A program made the translations under genes and the position numbers. From Methylobacterium isbiliense (GTDB lineage Bacteria; Pseudomonadota; Alphaproteobacteria; Rhizobiales; Beijerinckiaceae): DNA of 57,356 nucleotides. Of the stretch, positions 1 through 7,377 are shown piece by piece (within the stretch, counting starts at the first letter, position 1; every line of letters begins with the position of its first letter). The stretch lies in the NCBI RefSeq assembly GCF_022179325.1, contig NZ_BPQQ01000044.1, positions 1 through 57,356 on the forward strand, in the 5' to 3' direction. The notes under the pieces are model-generated. The model worked only from the letters and a program-made list of their open reading frames with translations, was not told the DNA's origin and ran no database searches.

Positions 1-62
1 AATGCGTCAATGCACTAGCATGGATGCCGCCCGCGAGCGGCGCACCAGGTTCAGTGGCGGTG

Positions 63-114
63 CAATCCGGCCGCACCTCGGGGTGCAATGCGGGCCTCTT
101 TCGGCTTCCGCCTC
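63..114 (+). repeat. Diverged direct repeat, left copy
   Basis: Aligns with 3148-3198. Both begin CAATCCG, share GGGG.GCAATGC.GGCC in the middle and end TTCCGCCTC, with scattered mismatches and one single-base gap. The two copies flank the cytochrome peroxidase and chemotaxis genes. This was aligned by eye. Confidence 0.55.
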
Positions 115-272
115 GAACGGAAAGCATAGGCCTGCCTTGTAGCGTCGAGGGCACGCCGAGCGCGATCTAGAACAACACGCTGCAGGCTTACAACCTGCAT
201 GCATGATTTCCATATTGCACATTCAACCACTAAACGTATTGATATAACGCAAATTAACGCACCACCTCATGT

Positions 273-293
273 GTATTTACTGATTATAAATAC
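273..293. promoter_or_regulatory. Palindrome in AT-rich promoter region
   Basis: Perfect 7-base arms (GTATTTA and TAAATAC) around a 7-base centre, 42 bases before the peroxidase start codon in the AT-rich stretch. It could be an operator for a dimeric regulator. No regulator is encoded next to it, so this is inference from symmetry and position. Confidence 0.35.
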
Positions 294-335
294 TGACGAC
301 GGCAGTTAGGAACAAAATCGTCGGGGGATAGCCTA

Positions 336-1355
336 ATGAATTCATCAAGACTATTTGCCTTTGGCGCCATTATGATTTTTACATTCATGTGCTTACCTGG
401 AATTCTGGCGGCCGAACTTGATCTCAGCGCACTAAAGCAACAGTATCGACGGCCCACAACCATCCCTTTCCCCGAGAGAACACCCTACTCGCCCCAGCTC
501 GCGACCCTGGGCAAGATGCTGTTCTTCGATCCCCGCCTCAGTGGCGCGCAGAATCTCAGCTGCGCCAGCTGCCATAATCCCTCCTTCGGCTACGAGGTCC
601 CGGTAAAGGGGGCAATCGGCGCGGCCAACACTCCGCTCGCCCGCAAGGCTCCGACCGTGCTAAACGCGGCCTGGACCGCGCCCCTGTTCTGGGACGGCCG
701 AGCGAAGACCCTCGAGGAGCAGGCGGCCGGGCCAATTACTGCCGACGTGGAGATGAACGCTCAGTTCCCGGAGATTGTCGCCCGACTGAAGGGTATCCCA
801 GAATACAAGACGTGGTTCGACCGACTGTTTCCAGGCAGGGGCGTCACGAAGGACAACCTGCTTACGGCCATCGCCACCTTCGAGCGCACAGTGGTAACCG
901 GCTGGGCGCCGTTTGACCGCTGGGTCGAGGGCGACGCGCAGGCGATATCGGCCTCGGCGGTGAACGGCTTCCGGCTCTTCAACAGCAAGGCGGGGTGCGC
1001 GGGCTGCCATACCGGCTGGAACTTCACCGACAACAAATTTCACGACATCGGTATTCCCACCGAGGATGTTGGCCGGGCAAAGATCGAGCCAAGCAATCCG
1101 CTCGCCCGCCACGCCTTCAAGACGCCAGGCCTGCGCAACCTCACCTATCGAGCCCCATTCGGCCACAAGGGCCAGTTCGCCGACCTCGACGCCATTCTCG
1201 CCTTCTACGAGACGGGCGGCGTCGAGCGGCCCTCGAGGTCGCCCCTGATGCGCCCTCTATCACTCAGCACTTCTGAGCGGGCCGACCTCCTCGCCTTCCT
1301 GCGCGCGCTAACCGCCGAGAAGACCGAGACCGCCCTGCCGAACCTGCCGAATTGA
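336..1355 (+). CDS. Di-heme cytochrome c peroxidase, MauG/CcpA family
   Basis: 339 aa, normal for exported bacterial di-heme peroxidases. Residues 1-25 form a signal peptide ending in LAA, so the protein is periplasmic. Two c-type heme sites are visible: CASCH (76-80) and CAGCH (221-225). The C-terminal part ([23 protein letters not shown]) is typical of the family, which reduces H2O2 with electrons from a small cytochrome or copper protein; MauG members instead oxidise a protein substrate. No methylamine dehydrogenase genes are nearby, so a plain peroxidase is more likely. The first ~90 bases are AT-rich compared with the rest of the window, which fits acquisition by transfer. Its stop codon lies within a few bases of the next gene's start. 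Confidence 0.88.
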   Translation: MNSSRLFAFGAIMIFTFMCLPGILAAELDLSALKQQYRRPTTIPFPERTPYSPQLATLGKMLFFDPRLSGAQNLSCASCHNPSFGYEVPVKGAIGAANTPLARKAPTVLNAAWTAPLFWDGRAKTLEEQAAGPITADVEMNAQFPEIVARLKGIPEYKTWFDRLFPGRGVTKDNLLTAIATFERTVVTGWAPFDRWVEGDAQAISASAVNGFRLFNSKAGCAGCHTGWNFTDNKFHDIGIPTEDVGRAKIEPSNPLARHAFKTPGLRNLTYRAPFGHKGQFADLDAILAFYETGGVERPSRSPLMRPLSLSTSERADLLAFLRALTAEKTETALPNLPN

Positions 1356-1363
1356 GAGCCCCC

Positions 1364-3019
1364 ATGTCGATCCGGATCAAGATCCTCCTGCCGCTCCTTG
1401 CCTTCCTGGGGCTTGCCGCTTCCCTCGCAGGCTTCGTCGGTAGCCGCAGCCTCTCGGCACACCGGGACCTCGCCGCCCTGTCCGAGACGGCGCTCGCCGC
1501 CAACGCCGCGAGCCGCAGCGCCCGCGAGACCTTCGAGCAAGGCGAGCAGCTGCTCGGGCAGGTGCTGGCCATGACGGGCTTCGTCGAGCCCAAGGCGGTC
1601 GAGGCGCGGTTCACGCAGCTCGCGGCGACGCTCGCGGACGAACTCGGCCGCCTCAGAGACTCCTCCCTCTCGCCCGGCATGACCGACATCGCTGGCCACG
1701 CCTCGGACGAGTTCGGGCGCTGGCGGTCCGATGCCGCGGTGCTGCTTGGCCTGCAGAGGGCGCGCGAGATCCCGACGACCGAGCTGATGAGCCGTCACAG
1801 CTCCCAGCTGCGCGGGCTCCTCGAGAAGGCGGTCGCGGCGGCGGATGCCGATGCGCGGTCCCACATCGCGGCTTCCAGCGCGGCGCTGCGGTCAGAGATC
1901 GCCCTCGTCCTTGGTGTCGCGGGCCTCGCGGCACTCGCCGGGGCGGCGGGGGCGGTGTGGCTCGCCAGCAATCTCGCCCGGCCGCTTGTGCGCCTCGTGG
2001 CCGACGCCGAGCGGCTCGCAGCGGGCGACGTCGGCGTTCGCTTCGTAGGCCTGGAGCGCCGCGACGAGATCGGCGGCGTCGCCCGCGCGATCGCGGGGTT
2101 CCGCGACGGAGTTGTGGAGCGCACGCAGCTCACCGCCCGGGCCGGGGCCGAACAGGCCGCGCAGCTCGACCGCTCGCGCCGCGTCGAGGAGCACGTCCGC
2201 CGCTTCCAGGCCTCGGTGCAGGCAGCGCTCGGCCAAGTCGACCAAAGCATCTCCGGCATGTCGGCCTCGGCCGACGCGCTGACCGGCGTCGTCGCCGACA
2301 CGCAGGACCAAGTGGCCGACGCGGCCGGCGCCTCTGACCAGACCCGACAGAACATCGAGGATGTGGCTGCCTCCGCGGGCGAGCTGAACCGCTCGATCCG
2401 CGTCATCGCCGGGCGACTGCAGCAGACCTCGGAGCGCGTGACGCAGACCACGGCCCAGGCCTACGCCACGAGCGAGACGGTGGCGGGGCTCGCCGACGCG
2501 GCGCAGCGCATCGGCGACGTGATTGGACTGATCCAGCAGATCGCCGCGCAGACGAACCTGCTCGCGCTCAATGCGACGATCGAGGCGGCACGGGCCGGCG
2601 CGGCGGGCCGCGGCTTCGCGGTCGTGGCGAGCGAAGTCAAGGCGCTCGCCGACCAGACCGCCCGGGCCACCGACGAGATCGTCCGGCAGGTCGGCGGCAT
2701 CCAGAGCGCAACCGGCGGCACCGTGCAGGCCATTCAGGCGATCCGCGCCGCCATGGAGGACCTGAATGCGCTCGCCTCCGAGATCACCCAGGCGATCCAC
2801 CAACAGGAGCAGGAGACCGCGAGCATCAGCCGCAATGCCGAGCACGCGACCTCGCTGACGGGTCGGGTCGGGGCGAGCGTGGGCGTGGCGCGGGGCGGCA
2901 TGCAGCGCACCGCCGAGGCGATCGACGACGTGCGCCGCTCCGCTTCCGACGTCACTGTCGAGACGGTGCGCCTTCGCCACGCTGTGCATGAGTTCGTCGT
3001 CGGGGTGTCGGCAGCGTGA
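1364..3019 (+). CDS. Methyl-accepting chemotaxis protein
   Basis: 551 aa from the ATG at 1364. An in-frame TTG at 1352 would overlap the peroxidase stop and give four extra residues. Layout: TM helix ~7-25, periplasmic helical bundle ~26-177, second TM ~178-200, HAMP ~201-255, then the long cytoplasmic signalling coiled coil with the conserved tip region ([16 protein letters not shown] near 423-438). There is no C-terminal CheR/CheB tethering pentapeptide; it ends [10 protein letters not shown]. It should signal to CheA/CheW, which are not in the window. Its position 8 bases after a periplasmic peroxidase suggests a shared mRNA and possibly a redox-related stimulus, but the ligand cannot be read from the sequence. 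Confidence 0.9.
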   Translation: MSIRIKILLPLLAFLGLAASLAGFVGSRSLSAHRDLAALSETALAANAASRSARETFEQGEQLLGQVLAMTGFVEPKAVEARFTQLAATLADELGRLRDSSLSPGMTDIAGHASDEFGRWRSDAAVLLGLQRAREIPTTELMSRHSSQLRGLLEKAVAAADADARSHIAASSAALRSEIALVLGVAGLAALAGAAGAVWLASNLARPLVRLVADAERLAAGDVGVRFVGLERRDEIGGVARAIAGFRDGVVERTQLTARAGAEQAAQLDRSRRVEEHVRRFQASVQAALGQVDQSISGMSASADALTGVVADTQDQVADAAGASDQTRQNIEDVAASAGELNRSIRVIAGRLQQTSERVTQTTAQAYATSETVAGLADAAQRIGDVIGLIQQIAAQTNLLALNATIEAARAGAAGRGFAVVASEVKALADQTARATDEIVRQVGGIQSATGGTVQAIQAIRAAMEDLNALASEITQAIHQQEQETASISRNAEHATSLTGRVGASVGVARGGMQRTAEAIDDVRRSASDVTVETVRLRHAVHEFVVGVSAA

Positions 3020-3147
3020 GGCTCCTCGCTCCGCGAGGCGGAGTGAGCCGGCATTGGCATCGTCTGCTGAGTGCTGCCGGCCTCCTCTGACCTTCAGCGG
3101 CAGGTAACGCCGAGGCTGACGCGCGGCACACGCTGTCAGCCGGGGCT

Positions 3148-3198
3148 CAATCCGTCCGCATCCGGGGCGCAATGCCGGCCCCTGGGGCCTTCCGCCTC
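3148..3198 (+). repeat. Diverged direct repeat, right copy
   Basis: Right partner of 63-114, 129 bases after the chemotaxis gene and immediately before the inverted tRNA-Arg fragment. Rest of the 3020-3337 gap: the tRNA fragment (3207-3275) and no gene. Confidence 0.55.
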
Positions 3199-3206
3199 CC
3201 CTCCCC

Positions 3207-3275
3207 GGCGCACCCGACACGATTCGAACCTGTGACCATTGCCGTCGGAGGGCTCGCTCGGATCCCATTGAGCGG
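3207..3275 (-). pseudogene. tRNA-Arg(CCG) 3' fragment, inverted
   Basis: The reverse complement matches the 3' part of the intact tRNA-Arg at 3338-3414. In the first 47 bases (3207-3253), from the 3' acceptor strand to the anticodon arm, I count three differences. The anticodon loop still reads CTCCGAC (anticodon CCG). A D-stem-like GCTC...GAGC is recognisable, but the 5' acceptor strand is gone and one T-stem pair is broken, so it cannot be a working tRNA. It points away from the intact copy. A 3' tRNA fragment is what an integrated element leaves at its far attachment site. Confidence 0.7.
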
Positions 3276-3337
3276 ATTCAATGTCCGCCGTGCCGTTGCG
3301 CCCCGCCGCGTCATGCGCTAGTGAATGCCCGCGGCTG

Positions 3338-3414
3338 GCACCCGTAGCTCAGCTGGATAGAGCGTTGCCCTCCGAAGGCAAAGGTCACACGTTCGAATCG
3401 TGTCGGGTGCGCCA
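3338..3414 (+). tRNA. tRNA-Arg (anticodon CCG)
   Basis: 77 bases with encoded CCA. Acceptor GCACCCG pairs with CGGGTGC, D stem GCTC/GAGC, anticodon stem TTGCC/GGCAA around loop CTCCGAA (anticodon CCG, reads CGG), T arm ACACG-TTCGAAT-CGTGT. All stems close, so it should be functional. It sits just upstream of a recombinase remnant, consistent with use as an integration target. Confidence 0.97.
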
Positions 3415-3507
3415 CAAGCTCCTCTCGTAATGGCCGGGCCGAAGGCCCTATCGTGAGCATCGGACAAGCTCCTCAGCATCGGCTGGTCCCAGCTGCGAGG
3501 AAAGCCG

Positions 3508-3775
3508 ATGGCCACCGTCCGCTAGCGGAACGGCAATTGGCAGGCGCAGGTCCGCAGGACCGGTCATCCGTCGCGAGCCCGACGCGATCTCGATCAAGCC
3601 AGAGGCCGGGCGGTGGATTCGCGATGGTGAAACGAGCTTGATGCCTCGGAGGCTCAGCCGGTCACGGGCGCGCAAGCCGGTGCCCAGTTGCTCGCCTGCA
3701 AGACACTCGCGGACCTGCTGACGCGCGACAGGGACGCAGTGAAGCCCCAAGCGCGCAGGCATGTCCCGGAGCTTG
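3508..3775 (+). pseudogene. Tyrosine recombinase (phage integrase) remnant, N-terminal part
   Basis: Starting at ATG 3508 the reading is MATVR-stop-RNGNWQAQVRRTGHPSRARR, the typical opening of Arm/SAM-type integrases (MATIRKR..WQVQVRR). A frame change then gives KPEAGRWIRDGETSLM, matching the usual KAEAERWAR..E stretch, and a further shift gives TLADLLTRDRDAVKP, matching the TLADLL.RY.. start of the core-binding domain. One in-frame stop and at least two frameshifts make it dead, and the catalytic domain is missing. It lies 94 bases after the tRNA-Arg 3' end on the same strand, the classic layout of a tRNA-integrated element. The identification rests on remembered family consensus. Confidence 0.65.
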
Positions 3776-3856
3776 ATCCTGCCTCGCGGTGGTGGTTCCC
3801 CCGCCCTTGGCGTGGAACGGCCGCAGGGAGGGGGCGCTGACTGACTCACGGACGGG

Positions 3857-4070
3857 ATGACCCTCCCCTCATCCCTGCCGGGCTGCGCCATCGAGAGCGT
3901 TACCTGGAGCGCCGATCACCTTGTCATCCGCGCCCATGTGTGCCGCGCTCATGCGCGATGTCCGGCCTGTGGCACGCCCGGTTCCGCCCTTCGCAGCCGC
4001 CATCATCGCCATCTCGCCGCTCTGCCGTGCCTCGGCCAACCCGTGATGCTGCGCCAACTTCGCGCTTCTC
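3857..4070 (+). pseudogene. ISL3-family transposase remnant, N-terminal zinc-ribbon part
   Basis: The translation opens MTLPSSLPGCAIESV and continues with VIRAHVCRAHARCPACG, HRHLAALPCLGQPVMLR. This is the pattern of ISL3 transposase N-termini: a CPxCG zinc ribbon followed by RxLADLPxxGxPVxLR. The expected next block (RRFFC-like) appears only in another frame, so it is frameshifted as well as truncated. The frame remains open to 4450 but that part has no family resemblance. No intact DDE domain or terminal inverted repeats were found. Confidence 0.6.
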
Positions 4071-4379
4071 CGCCGCCGGCTCCTCCTGGCTGCCTGATCC
4101 ACGCAAAAAGCGAGGGAATCACCCAAACGGTGGAGCATCGGTCACGCCGGCCCCTGATTCCCATGGCAGCAGCGAGCCCGAGATCGGGGGGGCACTCGGC
4201 AAGCTGGCCAGCCGGCGGACGCTCGGTCGAGTGGCCCATTTCGGGAGTGTGGGGCGGCAGCACTGAGGATCGCCGCCCAGGCAACCGGCCGATGAGGCCC
4301 ACACGGGACGCTACAAGCTGGTGGCGACTGTGCGTCAAACCAAATAACCAAACCGCCGCGGATAGTTCAGATAGAAAAC
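4071..4379. other. Stretch without a gene
   Basis: Between the transposase remnant and tRNA-Ser I see only short overlapping open frames without coding character. It may hold further decayed insertion-sequence DNA, but nothing is recognisable. Confidence 0.4.
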
Positions 4380-4469
4380 TGGCGGAAGGGGTGGGATTCG
4401 AACCCACGGTGGAGTTGCCCCCACGGCGGTTTTCAAGACCGCTGCCTTAAACCACTCGGCCACCCTTCC
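4380..4469 (-). tRNA. tRNA-Ser (anticodon TGA)
   Basis: 90 bases on the minus strand, class II tRNA with a long variable arm. Acceptor GGAAGGG pairs with CCCTTCC, anticodon loop CTTGAAA (anticodon TGA, reads TCA/TCG), variable arm with GTGGGGGCAACTCCAC, T loop TTCGAAT, encoded CCA. Confidence 0.96.
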
Positions 4470-4687
4470 GGAGGGCTGGCGCCGCATCCGGTGCGGACCG
4501 GCTCGCGCGAGCGCGCATCCGGATTGCCGTTGTCTAGGGCGCGCCGGAGCGGCGCGTCAACCAGCCGGTCATCGCGGTGGCGGCGGGTCCCGGGCCGCCA
4601 GAAACATCGCTGCAAAGAAAAGGCCCCGCTTCGGCCGCAAAACCGCGGCTGACTGTGATGCGAGGCGGCAACGGAGGGTGAGATTCG

Positions 4688-5356
4688 ATGAGCGAGATCG
4701 ACGGCCGGCGCGAGCGGGCGGCAGGGATCGCCCGGGGCTCCGCATCGCTCGGCTACCTGCCGCTGCTGCCGACGCTCGGCGTCGTCGCATGCCTCGCCGC
4801 CGGTTCGCTCTATTGGCGCGAGGCCCCGCCGCGGGCGCCCGCCGGCCCGATCGCGACCGTGCTGCCGCTGCCCTCGGGCGACCCCTTCCAGGTGGTGGCG
4901 GACGGCCTCGACGGCCGGGTGCGGGCACCCTACCCGATCGAGTTCGAGCAGCTCTTCCCGCTGATCGCCACGGCCGCCGCGCCGGAGCTGCCGGCCCACG
5001 CTGCCCCGCACGCCGCCCCGGCGGCCATCTGCGACGCGGTGCCGGTGCTGCCCGCCCGTGACGAGATGCAATCGGCCGGCGAGGGGCGCAGCCCCGCCCG
5101 CCGCCGCGCAGCGAGCCCGCGCCGGGCTCCCGACGCGCCGCTGCTCGCGGGCGTGCGGCCGCCGCCGCGGCCCGAATCCCTGCGCGTCGCGGCCGTCACC
5201 ATCGCGCCCGAGGCGGCCGAGACGCCGCGCCCCTTCCTGGCGCTGCCGGCCGTCGTCGAGACCGGCCGCGACGTGGTGCGTCACGTGGCGGCCTTCGGCG
5301 AGGGCATGGCCCAGGCGGGCGGCGCCGTGCTGGACCTGATCGACCGGCGGCGCTGA
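4688..5356 (+). CDS. Hypothetical single-pass membrane protein, Ala/Pro-rich
   Basis: 222 aa, not recognised. A good ribosome site (GGAGGG, ~11 bases upstream) supports the ATG. After ~22 basic/polar residues there is one hydrophobic segment (LGYLPLLPTLGVVACLAAGS, ~21-40), followed by a long Ala/Pro/Arg-rich region that is probably disordered and lies outside the cytoplasm. The C-terminus contains a short amphipathic helix (VVRHVAAFGEGMAQAGGAVL). Codon usage matches its neighbours. A lineage-specific envelope protein is likely; no function can be assigned. Confidence 0.7.
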   Translation: MSEIDGRRERAAGIARGSASLGYLPLLPTLGVVACLAAGSLYWREAPPRAPAGPIATVLPLPSGDPFQVVADGLDGRVRAPYPIEFEQLFPLIATAAAPELPAHAAPHAAPAAICDAVPVLPARDEMQSAGEGRSPARRRAASPRRAPDAPLLAGVRPPPRPESLRVAAVTIAPEAAETPRPFLALPAVVETGRDVVRHVAAFGEGMAQAGGAVLDLIDRRR

Positions 5357-5523
5357 GCCGCCGCACGGCTGGATCGCGACCCGCCGCCGCCTATCTCCCT
5401 CGGCATCTTGGCCGCTCGCATCCGACGCGGCGGTCCATGATGCGCAGTCGACGGAGGCGATGCCGGTCGGTGCGGCCCTGGCCGCGCCGAGGCGACCTCG
5501 GTCGAGTCGGCCCGGGGAGCGAG

Positions 5524-7350
5524 ATGGCGCTGCGGATCGAGGATTACGCCCTGGTGGGCGACGGGCGCAGCGCGGCCCTGATCGGGCGCGACGGCAGCGT
5601 CGACTGGCTGTGCTGGCCGCGCTTCGACGCCCCGGCCTGCTTCGCGGCCCTGCTCGGCACGTCCCAGCACGGCCATTGGCGCATCGCCCCCGGCGATCCG
5701 CAGAGCCGCGCCGTGCGCCGCTACCGCCCCGGCACGCTGGTGCTGGAGACCACGCACGAGACCGCCACCGGCCGCGTCCGGGTGACGGATTACATGCCGG
5801 TCAACGACGGGCTGCACCTCATCCGTCTGGTCGAGGGCCTGAGCGGTAGCGTGGCGATGCGCATGGATTTCGTGGTGCGCTATGATTACGGCTCGGCCGT
5901 CCCCTGGGTGTCGCGCAACGAGCACGACGACCTCAGGGCGATCGTGGGACCCCACAAGCTGGTGCTGCGCACCCGTGTGCCGCTGCGCGGCGTCGGCCGC
6001 TCGACCGTGTCGGAGTTCACGGTGGACGAGGGCCGCTCGCACAGCTTCGTGCTGAGCTACGGCCCCTCGCACGAGGACGATCCGGCGCCGATCGAGCCGC
6101 GCCGGGAGTTGCGGCGCACCACCGAGACCTGGCTGGCATGGTCGGGGCGCTGCCAGGGCGGCACGCCCTGGGACGAGATCCTCGGCCGCTCGCTCCTGAC
6201 CCTCAAGGCGCTGATCTACACCCCCACCGGCGGCATCGTGGCGGCCCCCACCACCTCGCTGCCCGAGCAGATCGGCGGCGTGCGCAACTGGGACTACCGC
6301 TATTGCTGGCTGCGTGACTCGACCTTCACGCTGCTGGCGCTCATGGATGCGGGCTACCTCGACGAGGCCCGGGCGTGGCGCGACTGGCTGCTGCGCGCCG
6401 TGGCCGGCAGCCCCGAACAGGCGCACATCCTCTACGGCCTCGGCGGCGAGCGCCTTCTGCCGGAGATCGAACTCGACTGGCTGCCGGGCTACGAGAACTC
6501 GCGGCCGGTGCGCATCGGCAACGCCGCCTCGCAGCAATTCCAGCTCGACGTCTACGGCGAGATCTTCGACGCGCTGTTCCAGGCCCAGGAGCGGGGTCTG
6601 GAGGGTGACGAGACCGGCGTGCGGGTCGGCCTCGCGCTCCTCGAACATCTGGAGAAGGTGTGGCACGAGCCCGACGAGGGCATCTGGGAGGTGCGCGACG
6701 GACGGCGCCACTTCGTGCACTCGAAGGTGATGGCCTGGGTCGCCTTCGACCGGGCGATCCGCTACTACGACAAGCACAGCCGCAACGGCGCGCGCGACGC
6801 CACTGTGTCGCGCTGGCGCGCGGTGCGCGCGGAGATCCACCGCGAGGTCTGCGAGAAGGGGTTCGATCCCGACCTCAACAGCTTCGTGCAAGCCTACGGC
6901 TCGCGCCATCTCGACGCGAGCCTGCTGCTGATGGCCCATGTCGGCTTCCTGCCGCAGGACGACCCGCGGGTGATCGGCACCGTCGAGGCGGTGGGCCGCC
7001 ACCTGATGCGGGACGGCTTCATCCTGCGCTACGACACCGAGCACCAGACCACCGACGGCCTGCCGGCCGGCGAAGGCGCCTTCCTGCCGTGCAGCTTCTG
7101 GTACGCCGACAACCTGATCCGCCTCGGGCGGTGCGCCGAGGCGCGGGCGATGATCGAGCGGCTGCTGGCGGTGTGCAACGATGTCGGGCTGCTCGCCGAG
7201 GAGTACGATCCCGTGGCGGGCCGCCAGGTCGGCAACTTTCCGCAGGCGTTCAGCCACGTCGCCCTCGTCAACACGCTTCTGAACTTCAGTCGGGCGACCG
7301 GACCCGCTATGGAGCGGGCCGGAAGCCAGGACGCGGCGGGTCCGTCGTGA
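5524..7350 (+). CDS. Glycoside hydrolase family 15 (glucoamylase/trehalase-like)
   Basis: 608 aa from ATG 5524 (MALRIEDYALVGDGRSAALI), the usual N-terminus of this family; an upstream in-frame ATG at 5437 would add 29 atypical residues. Layout: N-terminal beta-sandwich to about residue 230, then an (alpha/alpha)6 barrel. Signature pieces are GSVDWLCWPRFD near the start, GGVRNWDYRYCWLRDS at the barrel entry, and GEGAFLPCSFW, which carries the likely catalytic Glu. There is no signal peptide, so it is cytoplasmic. Members hydrolyse alpha-glucosidic bonds (glycogen fragments or trehalose); the substrate cannot be fixed here. Transketolase follows 27 bases downstream. Confidence 0.9.
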   Translation: MALRIEDYALVGDGRSAALIGRDGSVDWLCWPRFDAPACFAALLGTSQHGHWRIAPGDPQSRAVRRYRPGTLVLETTHETATGRVRVTDYMPVNDGLHLIRLVEGLSGSVAMRMDFVVRYDYGSAVPWVSRNEHDDLRAIVGPHKLVLRTRVPLRGVGRSTVSEFTVDEGRSHSFVLSYGPSHEDDPAPIEPRRELRRTTETWLAWSGRCQGGTPWDEILGRSLLTLKALIYTPTGGIVAAPTTSLPEQIGGVRNWDYRYCWLRDSTFTLLALMDAGYLDEARAWRDWLLRAVAGSPEQAHILYGLGGERLLPEIELDWLPGYENSRPVRIGNAASQQFQLDVYGEIFDALFQAQERGLEGDETGVRVGLALLEHLEKVWHEPDEGIWEVRDGRRHFVHSKVMAWVAFDRAIRYYDKHSRNGARDATVSRWRAVRAEIHREVCEKGFDPDLNSFVQAYGSRHLDASLLLMAHVGFLPQDDPRVIGTVEAVGRHLMRDGFILRYDTEHQTTDGLPAGEGAFLPCSFWYADNLIRLGRCAEARAMIERLLAVCNDVGLLAEEYDPVAGRQVGNFPQAFSHVALVNTLLNFSRATGPAMERAGSQDAAGPS

Positions 7351-7377
7351 CCGCGAACGTCTGAACACGAGGTCCCC

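Larger units (their letters stand above)
1..335. other. Non-coding leader region
   Basis: No convincing gene. The left ~190 bases are GC-rich and include one copy of a diverged repeat (63-114). From ~195 to 335 the sequence is markedly AT-rich for this genome and probably holds the promoter of the cytochrome peroxidase gene. A minus-strand open frame at 7-222 has no recognisable protein character and is treated as chance. Confidence 0.5.

Noticed and set aside
3448-3891. 147-codon minus-strand open frame opposite the integrase remnant
   Set aside because: The plus strand carries recognisable integrase pieces in three frames. The opposite frame has no family character and is a shadow.
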